Origin: Phytoseiulus persimilis
Lineage: Eukaryota > Arthropoda > Arachnida > Mesostigmata > Phytoseiidae
NCBI GenBank assembly: GCA_037576195.1
Contig: CM075103.1
Span: 18,476,001 to 18,540,000, forward strand
DNA length: 64,000 nt
Direction: 5' to 3'
Shown: piece by piece, positions 55,701 to 64,000 of the stretch
How the letters are laid out: each line of letters begins with the position of its first letter
Numbering within the stretch: position 1 is the stretch's first letter
Position numbers and translations under genes: made by a program
Notes under the pieces: model-generated
The model's database searches: none
Told to the model about the DNA's origin: nothing
The model's input: the letters and a program-made list of their open reading frames with translations, nothing else

Positions 55701-58700
55701 GAATCGCCATTGTTCGGCGATAGGCACAACGCAGATTCAAAGGAGTTTCGCGGGCCTAATATGTCGCAGCTTGGATTAATAATATCGAACAATGTATCCT
55801 CTTTGAATATGGATGGCGCGACAGAGCAGAAGAGAAACGGTGGCCGCGCCGGGAGATTGGGAAGTGAAGAGCCAGGCAGCCGATCTGAGCCCCGAGTCAG
55901 CAGTATTCAGTGGACCCGCGTCCCCGCAGTTTTCATTGCGAAAACTTTCGCGACGTCGCCTCCTTGATGCTGGATCAGTAGAGATAGATCGCAAAGGACC
56001 CCGTCTTGGTTGCTCTTCGAGCCCAGATGGGAGTTTTCGGCGATTTTCTCATGTTTTTCACTTCAGCAAGGGATGGAAACGAGCGAGCGGATCCTTCCGA
56101 TGTGGTAAAAAGAGGATTTAATTTATATCAGAATTAAATCTGAACCATCTTAAGACCCAAGCCCACCGCCCGCAATGGGATTTGCGAGGCGATAGGGAGT
56201 GTTACTGAAGCAATACCGAAAGGTGATCCCAGGACACTTCTGAGGGCTGGCTGAGAGGTTCAGCCGAAAACAGAGGATCCTTCCGATGTTGTCCTAGCGG
56301 CCAGTCGTCCTTTCAATGCATTCCACCCGAAATCGGGGCAAATCAGAGTTCCGTACAGGACTCCCTCTCGGGGTTCCTCCTGACACTCGATAACTCGACA
56401 TTTGTATGAGCTTCCAACACCCCGGCTCATGATGATTCCGACGACGGATATTCGTCGAGCAACCCCAGGAGCTCAAGTTCGGAAAGATCCAGCGAGGTAG
56501 GGATTGATTGAGCTAATTCGCTTGTTGAAACACGGCCACGATGACGCTTCCCTGAACGGGAGGTCACCTCCGGGTGGCGATGCCTTCCGTGGAAGGAGAA
56601 CCGAGGAGGACCCCTCAAGGCCTCTCGCCTCCACGAGCTCTCTCGAGTTTTGAAGAATCGCTCTGCATTTTCCGGCTCCATTTTCATTATGCGGAACTCC
56701 TCCTGAGAGCTCACGTACGGCGGGATATATTGCTGCGTACACGATGATCACTTGAGCGAGTATTCAATTGGGAGCGAGACTCTTCAGGAGACCTTCTGGC
56801 AAAAAAACGTCCTTTTTCGGAACCGAACCGTACCTCGAACGCATTGTGTCTGCCGAGACAAGGTGAGCGGCGGTGTGAGTTCGACTGTCTGTTTCCTCTG
56901 CATTTATTCGGGTCAGTTTGAGGAATCGATGCACTTCCGACCCATCCGCACCGGCTAGCTTAGCGGTCCTCCAGCCCGTTGCCTTGTCGAGGACGGGGTT
57001 TGTACAATACGTAGATACTCTTGTTGGTTGGCTTCCAACGTTAGCTCCCGACTCGAGAGGAGCCCGCGTTAATGCGACGAATTTTCGGACGAACAGCGAT
57101 GCTGCACTGAAAGCATGGCTCTCAACATCCCGCTCGAGTCAGGAAGCCAAAACGAACTCAGTAGTCTAATCCTCGCAGGATGAGACACCGCAAATGTCTC
57201 GGCGTTCCTCATTCATTTGCGATATGCAGCGGAGGTCGCAGCGTAGAAGAAGAAACCATATTTCGGACCAAAAAACAGCGGGTCTCAGCATGCATCGCAC
57301 GTTTCCGCGTCGAAACATTTCCATGATGTCAACCTCATCCCGTCGAGGGTTGACATTGCTTTGATGATTCGAGTTCCCGTAGAGCTTTGACCGTCGTTTC
57401 TGTGGTCTCCATCCGGCTCCCTCGCGCTCGTTACCCACGAGGAGAGAAAATGAGGATGATAAATGAAGTGCGAGAACTACAAAACTCGGGCACGTGATTG
57501 AAACGCTGCGAACATGGGTTAATGCCCACATTCCTACATTCTTCACGTCTAGTGACCACTAGCAGGGAAGTTGGGCGAGCCAAGCAGGTTAGCCGGCAGT
57601 GTGCCTCGCGACTTCACAAGAGTCGCCGGTTCACAGCCGTAGAAATGAAGCCCCTCAGATTACAGAAGGTGAATGGAATGGCGATTCAGCAGTAGCCGCT
57701 GAAAGCAGCTTGTGCGTCCACTGGCATAAAGGTGGATCTAATGAGAGCTAACTGAAAGCCTCGGCAACGTTTGTCCGGTTCCTTTTCTTATACATACGCG
57801 TGCGCGAACACACGTGGTGATTTTTCCCCAGTTTTCCATGCAGGGAGGTTCTGGCTTTAATCCTCCAGGAACCTAACGTAGCAGCAGTGTTCCCGACGTG
57901 AGAATCAAGATACAACGAGTCTCTCCTCGAGCTGCACACGCGCGGGGATCGAGCCTCACATAGCTTGACAGCAATTTAGAGGCGGAAGACCTCGATCGGC
58001 GATTGTGTCGCTTCTGTATTCATCGGCCCTCTCCGCCACCGTCAACCGAGCCGAGCGGGACGACGTTATGCCCGATGAGGAAAGTTGCATCCAGCATGAA
58101 TCGACTTCACTCTGCTCCGTTGGGCGAGTTGAGGTCACCAGACCTAGTATAGTTCTGTCACATCCACTAGTCTGCTTCGACAGCTCCTCCTCGAGATGCT
58201 CTTCGGCGCTGCGGGCTTGTGCCGGAGGCACATCTCTGTTTTCGGCTGAACCTCTCAGCCAGCCCTCAGGAGTGTCCCGGAATCACCTTTCGGTATTGCT
58301 TCAGTAACACTCCCTATCGCCTCGCAAATCCCATTGCGGGCGGTGGGCTTGGGTCTTAAGATGGTTCAGATTTAATTCTGATGTAAATTAAATCTTATTT
58401 TTTACCACCTAATCCGGAGGCGAAAGCCGGAGGCACATCGGGGGAGGTTCGGGGCACATCTAAACATTTGGCCTTCCGTGGGGGGCCCTACAGCAGAAAT
58501 CATCGAAACCTCGGCTGGGCAAGAATCGCGCCTTCCAGGGCAGCTTTCTCTGAATATTTCCAGATTTTCCAGAAGAAAAGCTGATGTAATCCGTCGCGAG
58601 GTCGGGAAATCGTGCATGGGATTTATTCACGCGAATCACGCGAGCTCATTCACGAGACCTAGGCAACTTGGGACCTCCTGGTCTCAAGTTTCGACCATTC

Positions 58701-60781
58701 GGAGGTTGATCCGTCCGTTATTCATGCATTCAGTTTCTCATGCATCTATTTCAACACGCATTCATCAATCTGTTCCCTCCGTATGGTAGCCCCGTGTCGT
58801 GGGGAGCTAATGGTGTCGCTGAATATTCGCGCCGACGTTCCCCATTCTGTCCCTTCTATTAGCTGGAACGCGTTCCCCTTATGAAATGTTCGACGAGAAC
58901 ACAATCGGCTTACGAATTCAGCCGCGCCCAACGTCTCGTTGGACGGCGCGGCGCTGTCGCGAATTCGGTGATGGAGGGAACGAACCCAGCTTGGCGAGAA
59001 TCGAGGAGAACCCGCTCAAGATGGTGCGTGCGCTCCCCTCTGTTGAGGAGTTCAAATTGACGTTCGTCAAATAGGACAGAGTATAGGAAACAGAGTATTG
59101 TCGTTGGAGACTTGGTCAGAACTTGTTTGAATGGCTATGAAACGCGAATTCCGCTCCCGAGATCACGCCCACGTGCGATTGAGACCAAGTCAACTTCGTT
59201 GACGTCGTCGAAGTACCAGGTCTGCGACTATGACACCGGTCTGCGCTGCACACCCTCGCCGCCAGGGCGGTAGGACGCCGGCGCTCCGGCTGCCCCCGGG
59301 CGCTGTCCCGCCTGGCTACAGTCCTGATTGATGTCGGAAATCTCTTGCCCCCGCAAGAAATATTTTTGAAGAGACGATGGCGGCATTTTTGGCAAAAATC
59401 CGGTTTCATAGTTCCAGACCTGGTATACAGTGCCGCGGACCAAGATAGGTATCCAGGGTGAGGGCGTCCGATGGACGCTCCTGCGAATCGAATGGCGTTA
59501 TCAGCACACTCCACGATAGTCGGTTTTTCAATTCTTACCGGCACAGTTCCCCTTTCATTTTAGAGTTTCCGCAATTCTCCATCATCCTCTGGAAGTTTGG
59601 AACCAAAATAGAGCCTCAAGTATCTCTCGGAAACACGAATAGTCAGATGAGCGCGGGGCGCTTGAGTGCTGCTGAAGCTCAGGGACAGAGAGACTGATGC
59701 TGTCATGAGACTCTCGGGAGCTCTAGGAGCGCTTGCTTCTAATTTTCCTCGTTTTTTGTCTCTCTCCGTTGGGTTGACAACGTGGGAAAGCCTTCGCGAG
59801 TCCCATGAACTCAACACTTTCATTTGATATTCAAAACAACCGACGTCGGTTGTATTCGACGCGACATCCGTGAGCCTCCCTCAATGGTTCCTCTCCCGAT
59901 TTATTCAAAGAATACACCGTTGAGCAGCTACGAGAGGGAACGGAAATTTCGGAGTAGAATTTCCCAGGAGTATGTTGACTGGAAAATCTTATTATAAGTT
60001 GTACCATCCCTGCTCGCCCATAACCCGGAATTCGTTCGCTGTGTGCAGACCTCGGCACGGAATGTTTCCCGGAACTAGACGCGAATCACTCTTATCCTCA
60101 ACTCTCGAATAGCTTCGCATTCACGTGACCACATCCCCCGACGGATCGGGTCGGGCTTATGAAAATAACTCGCTTCTGCTCGAGTCCATTTGCGGCTTCG
60201 AGTGGTCGAAAGGTCTGTGCGTCGCCACGTCTAGCGATGAACTGCTCTTGACAGCTATGTAGTCTGCGCATAAGCGTTCCCAAGATGAGCCCCGGGTTCT
60301 CACCTACCCTGACACGAACGAGCGCCGCGCTCCGGAAGCTCGAGCCAGCGGATTGCTCCCGACCGTAGGTCGCGAATTCTAGAAACTCAGGAGTTACAAT
60401 TCGATTCCTTCCACGAGCTCGGGAACTCTCCGTGATTTAATCGCGTTGGAGATTAATGCTTGGCGGGGAAGCACGAATACAGGAAAATTTTCTCTTCCTT
60501 CCGCAGGATATGACGTTATATCATAGATTATTCCCGATTCTCACTGTATGTCACAAAATATCACTAAATGTCGATCTAAGTTCGGCTCCACTCTAACTCA
60601 AACCTTCTTTCCTTGCAGAGACCCTGGGTATGCATAGATTGTCACAAGAAATTTCAACCCTCCCGGACGGGCGATCTCCGAAGACAACCGACCCAAGCGG
60701 AAGGAGTTGTTACCAATCCTATGAATCCCATGAACCCGATGACCAATCAGCCTACTCAGGGGTCATTCCAAGACCCAAATA
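49778..60781 (+). CDS. PCLO: Piccolo/Bassoon (Fife)-type presynaptic active-zone protein, N-terminal part
   Basis: Three exons found: 49778-50487, 53858-54005 and 60619-60781, joined in phase to 340 residues. The last exon ends in phase 1 at a GTGAGT donor, so the gene continues. Residues 1-6 (MGNEES) match the MGNE start of vertebrate Piccolo and Bassoon and fit an N-myristoylation site (G2, S6). Residues ~148-170 (DLDMSDLSAEERAKILSVMA, then RAQ) match the Piccolo segment before its first zinc finger. Eight cysteines (C249, C252, C265, C268, C273, C276, C291, C294) form a FYVE-like double zinc finger, closing with WVCIDC. In the family this module binds Rab3/PRA1-type partners at active zones. 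Two long polyglutamine tracts and a polyalanine run (residues ~84-104, ~190-232) and an N-terminal Gly/Pro/Met-rich stretch are unusual. RIM proteins are the alternative, but the MGNE start favours Piccolo/Fife. Confidence 0.88.
50035..50470 (+). repeat. CAG/CAA (polyglutamine) repeat tracts
   Basis: Two coding CAG/CAA arrays in the first Piccolo-like exon, about 50035-50090 and 50350-50440, the second running into GCG/GCA (polyalanine) codons. The mix of CAA and CAG is typical of stabilised polyglutamine tracts, but they are likely length-polymorphic. Confidence 0.85.
50488..53857 (+). other. Piccolo-like intron 1 (3.4 kb)
   Basis: Donor GTAAGT, acceptor CTCCTTTCAG. The open frames inside lack protein-like features. 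Confidence 0.7.
56089..56103. repeat. Left target-site duplication of SINE copy 2
   Basis: GGATCCTTCCGATGT, repeated exactly at 56275-56289 immediately after the element. Confidence 0.8.
56104..56274 (+). mobile_element. SINE copy 2, 5'-truncated
   Basis: Matches the body of the 43.3 kb element from GGTAAAAAG to CCGAAAACAGA, with only a few differences (for example TATATCAG for TACATCAG, GATCCCAGG for GATTCCGGG). The tRNA-like head is missing. A perfect 15-base duplication flanks it, so this is a real 5'-truncated insertion. Same orientation as the host gene, inside its second intron. Confidence 0.85.
58221..58234. repeat. Left target-site duplication of SINE copy 3
   Basis: GCCGGAGGCACATC, repeated exactly at 58426-58439. 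Confidence 0.8.
58235..58425 (-). mobile_element. SINE copy 3, 5'-truncated, minus strand
   Basis: The reverse complement reads TTTCGCCTCCGGATTAGGTG, then GTAAAAAATAAG, the AGATTTAATT/AATTAAATCT hairpin and the shared tail to CCGAAAACAGA. It lacks the tRNA-like head but has 17 bases upstream of the GTGGTAAAA block that differ from copy 1. Flanked by a perfect 14-base duplication. It lies antisense in intron 2 of the Piccolo-like gene. Confidence 0.85.
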
Positions 60782-62532
60782 GTGAGTGCCGCGTGCTTCT
60801 TATTCCATGCTTAGTCCATACGCATGCTTTTCCGCGGTAGAGTTTCCCAGCGGCAGTTCGAGGACAGTGAAGTCTGCAGGAAGTCATTCTTCCCGCTGTC
60901 TGGTGGAAGCAAGGTGCGCACCAGCCGTTCGGATATTGGCTGTATATATGAGTAATAGATGAATTGACAGAAACGCACGGAGCCCAAGTGCCTCGGCGCG
61001 ACGAGACAGGCCGTGGGCCTCGAGATCGAGGAGGTTTCACTCTAAGGGTCGGGGGAGGGTGTGCGTTGAAGGAAGATCTATAGAACGAGGTGGAAGGGAA
61101 AGATTTTTTACCGGGACATTTGTTGCCCAAGCCAATCTTCAACAGCCGACCAGAACATCATCAACATCAGCAACGACAACGACGAGATCCATTTGTCAAA
61201 GTTTCGTTTTTCCCACTCAAGCTGGCCTCCACACTCCGTCCAAGGCTTTGTTCTCGAGATTCCTGACACCAGTAGCGCCGATTGTCCCTGGAACTCATCT
61301 CTCCTAGAGATATCGGGAGCCATCCGCTGCTACGATCGACAGCCGTGCGCTCTTCGGTGACGATCAGAGCTCAATTTTGAGATTTCACCCCTCGTTCGAT
61401 CAACGCTGACTGGGGAACCATTGATGAGAAGCGTCGATGACTACGATTGGAAGGAAGTAGATTATCGCATTCAGGGTCGTGCTGATAACCGAAACGAACA
61501 CGGGCCCACTTCAAATGAAACAGGGAGCCCAGCGAGAACTCTCAACTCGTGAGAAAGTGACAGGACTGGAGCAAGCTGAGACATGGAAACAAGATTGCGC
61601 TAAAAATTGAACGAGAGACTGAGAGGAGCATCAGGAATAACAGCGAAGTGGATTAAGACTCAGTGATGGAGCGAGGACCGAGTTAGGTAAAAACCCTCGG
61701 ACCCACTTTGTTCAATCGCGGATCTGGGACCAACGCGAGAAACAATTGTGGGAGTCATCGATTTCCGCAAGAGAAGACGACAAAGTTCAATATATGAACG
61801 AGTAAAAAATGAAGTTTGAAAGAGGCAGGATCAACAGAGGGTCAAACAAGCCGCGTGCGTCTCTCGGAATGTGATGGAAGCGCTCCTTCGACGGACGAAT
61901 GACGTCAAATGGTGGATAACTGGGCTCACGTGTAAAACATTGCTGATTTCGACCGATTCCGGGATGGAGAATGACTGAATCATAAAGATGAGATCGGCAC
62001 CCGCTTCAGCTTCATCTGTTTCGCTCCGCGAATCATGTGTCAAGTTCGACGGCATTCGACCGTCACGTCGACCGCGGCGCCGTTGAAAATTCAGAGAAAG
62101 CGTGTTCGAAAACTCCCTCAGGTGGCGGGATCAATGCCGCTCATAGAGCTGCTGTGTTGGCCCCATGCGACGAGCTCTGCGAGCCTAACGGAGTCGAACA
62201 CCGTTGCGACGCTCTCATTCCACGCGATGATGACCCAGTCGCACATGACGGCGCATAGCTCGAAATGACTTGCTTGGTCTCGGACGTGGGAAACGTACGT
62301 AAAATGTGTCCCACTTACAATGATCGTCGTGCTTCCCGGACATTGGAATCGCGTTTTTGGCTTGTAACAGGGAACGAATCTCTCCGCGCAGAGAGGAGAG
62401 GGGGGGGGGGGGAGAGAGAAAAGGGCGGCATTTGTCCTTTGTCCGATAGCATCCAAGACTTGTAACCGTGCGAAAATACACGCTTAGACGTGTTGTGGCT
62501 GCGTTTGGGGATATGTGCGTGCCCAATGGTGA
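60782..62532. other. Region downstream of the third Piccolo-like exon
   Basis: The gene must continue, because exon 3 ends in phase 1. One candidate next exon begins after AATCTTCAACAG at about 61144 and would read TDQNIINISNDNDEIHLSKF in the correct phase, but the translation cannot be checked against a family. A 12-base poly-G tract lies at 62401-62412. Confidence 0.3.
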
Positions 62533-62780
62533 CTCGGAACAAACCTACAGACGAGAGCAGAACAAGCTATCGATGAGCTAGCCAATGAATTTCGGGGCCG
62601 CGGGGCGCGTATCGCTGGGGAACTACCGGGCCTGTACAAAAGGTTCGGGAGCGGGTCCAACACGATTCGATGTGCGATGGAAGTGCTCGCCGGAATCGGA
62701 GGACTCGGCGTGACTGGGAAGAGAGGACCCGAACCCGAGCACATGAAGTGCCGGGCCCTCCCTCGGGGGGCAAGGGTGTG
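62533..62780 (+). CDS. Short GC-rich open frame resembling a GntR-type winged helix
   Basis: An open frame without an ATG at its start, running to TGA at 62780 and reading protein-like throughout: RAEQAIDELANEFRGRGARI, then AGELPGLYKRFGSGSNTIRC and AMEVLAGIGGLGVTGKRG. The middle follows the winged-helix pattern of bacterial GntR regulators (LPS...LA..FGVSR.TVR.AL..L...GL......G). Its codons are richer in G/C than those of nearby genes. An acceptor-like AACCTACAG at 62550 would allow it to be an exon. It could be a chance frame, an unrecognised exon, or a transferred or contaminant fragment. I do not assign a function. Confidence 0.25.
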
Positions 62781-64000
62781 AGCGGGCGAGTTCGGAGTTC
62801 AATTGAAGCATGTTAGGTGCGTCCGGGCGGCGATCTTAGCTCCGAGGGCGTATGGGTGACATGGGGCGGCGGCGGCGAAAACGATGGCCTTCGACGCGGC
62901 CGTTCTCGTGAGCCAAGCCAGCAGGCTGCTCGTTAGCCAGAGGGCTCGCCAGCCTACCCCACAAAGGGCCTGAGCTAAATTTAGATCGGGAGAGCAGCGA
63001 CCTCTGGCAGGTGTCCTCGACAACTCGACGGAAGGGGGAGGGTCTTCATCGTTGGCCCGCTGCCGAAATGGGGACAAGGGGCGAATGGGAAAAGGCGCGC
63101 AGGCTGGCGGACGGGCTCAGTGGCCAAATGGTTGTTCTCCACTGGTTCTCGTTATTACCCTTTTCCTTTCTTCTGCAGAGGGCTTCTTCCAGGCGGGGCG
63201 GGCGTCGCCTGGGAGGAAAGGGGTGAGAAAAGAAAGGAAGGGAACGAAGCTCTGACTGCTGCTCCTCCACCGACCATGGAAGCTTCCGACGACTGTTAGT
63301 CAGCCAGGAGCCAGCCAAACAGACGAGGCTGTTCCGTGCCTCGGTGGATAGATAGAAACGCAAGCCGGGAACAAACGCTTCCGCGGACCGAGGGGAAGCG
63401 GCGCTGAAGAAAGAGAGCAGCACATGTTCCACTACCGAGCATTGTAGGCAACGATACGTCTGTCAATGCTTTTCCGCTTCGTCTTCTTCTCGTTTCAAAA
63501 ACGTGGTGGCGGCGAAGCGTTTTGGGTCCTTCTTCTGCTCACCGCAGTCATCTCCGCTGGCGTCGTCGCCTTCGGAATATCCAATATCTCCCCGTTGTTC
63601 CGCCTCTCCCGCGTCTGTCGTCGGCCCACCTTCCTCGTTCGTGTTCTCGCCGTCTTAACGGAGTGCCACTGAATTTCCGTGCCCGACTCTCTCCGTCAAC
63701 GTTCCCAGTGCATGATGATTCTTCTTCTAATTCGCCGAGTTTTTCAACATCGCTTCGGACCGCTCGTATAGTTCCAGTGTCTTGCGCAAAGCGAGAAGCC
63801 AAGACACAGTGTTTTCGAATCGCCACGATTGATGAGCACAAGGCCTTTGGGGGATCTCGCTGAATGAGATCATTGAGTCGGAAAGCCGAGAGTGCTTCTG
63901 CGTGTCGCGCCCGGTTTGCGGAAAAAGCGTGCGGGATGTCGCTTCCGAAAGCCGTACTCGTGTACACAAGTTTCTTTCCCGCTCGGGCTCCACGACAGCT
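62781..64000. other. Right edge of the window, no gene recognised
   Basis: GC-rich sequence with several open frames on both strands. An acceptor-like TTTCTTCTGCAG ends at about 63179. I cannot connect any frame here to the Piccolo-like gene, which presumably continues to the right. Confidence 0.3.

Larger units (their letters stand above)
54006..60618 (+). other. Piccolo-like intron 2 (6.6 kb)
   Basis: Splits the zinc finger between its third and fourth cysteine pairs. Donor GTGAGT, acceptor TTCCTTGCAG. Contains two SINE copies and a 16-base poly-G tract at 54494-54509. Confidence 0.7.

Noticed and set aside
57570..57645. tRNA-like sequence (GGTTAGCCGGCAGT ... GTCGCCGGTTCACAGCC)
   Set aside because: B box has mismatches, no acceptor stem pairing and no cloverleaf. 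At most an old tRNA-derived fragment.
1..64000. CRISPR arrays, operons, phage or bacterial plasmid features
   Set aside because: The window is eukaryotic with spliced genes; no regularly spaced repeats or Shine-Dalgarno-linked gene clusters were seen.

Overview
The window is arthropod nuclear DNA. It has spliceosomal introns with GT/AG borders, genes spread over both strands, nearly balanced base composition, a tandem pair of intronless gustatory-receptor-type genes, and retroposon and DNA-transposon debris. My best guess is an acarine, for example a mesostigmatid or phytoseiid mite. That is inference; no marker gene here settles the species.

Layout. 1-3.9 kb: two related RING/TRAF-like zinc-finger genes, tail to tail (987-2039 +, 3801-3040 -). 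5.3-7.9 kb: two intronless seven-TM gustatory-receptor-like genes on the minus strand. 10.3-12.3 kb (+): sorting nexin SNX3/SNX12 in four exons. 14.0-22.1 kb (+): ubiquitin-activating enzyme UBA1 in four exons, with a 3.9 kb first intron and a 2.8 kb last exon. 29.8-24.1 kb (-): a cyclophilin-40 (PPID) gene in six exons with a 3.9 kb first intron. 34.9-33.7 kb (-): TMEM18 in five exons. 36.0-39.5 kb (+): syntaxin-6-type Qc-SNARE in eight exons, head to head with TMEM18. 45.5-47.2 kb: remains of a hAT DNA transposon. 49.8-60.8 kb (+): the first three coding exons of a Piccolo/Bassoon (Fife)-type active-zone protein, whose end was not found.

Repeats. Three copies of one tRNA-derived SINE lie at 43.3, 56.1 and 58.2 kb. 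Each is flanked by a perfect 13-15 bp target-site duplication, and only the first keeps the Pol III promoter head. There is also a 0.63 kb fold-back structure (32.5-33.1 kb), a 252 bp MITE-like inverted repeat (47.85-48.10 kb), a four-unit 16 bp tandem repeat (32.25 kb) and several long poly-G tracts.

How the genes relate. They are neighbours, not an operon. SNX3 (retromer recycling), syntaxin-6 (endosome-to-Golgi fusion) and the Piccolo-like protein (synaptic vesicle release sites) share a membrane-traffic theme. UBA1, the RING proteins and the Hsp90 co-chaperone cyclophilin-40 belong to protein quality control. I read these groupings as coincidental.

Most notable points: UBA1 has an in-frame second methionine at residue 41, in the same relative place as the human UBA1b start, on a separate exon from the NLS. 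The cyclophilin-40 has lost most PPIase catalytic residues but keeps its Hsp90-binding TPR clamp. The SINE family is complete enough to define both ends. An 82-codon open frame near 62.6 kb looks like a GntR-type winged helix. I did not find one clearly new multi-gene system.
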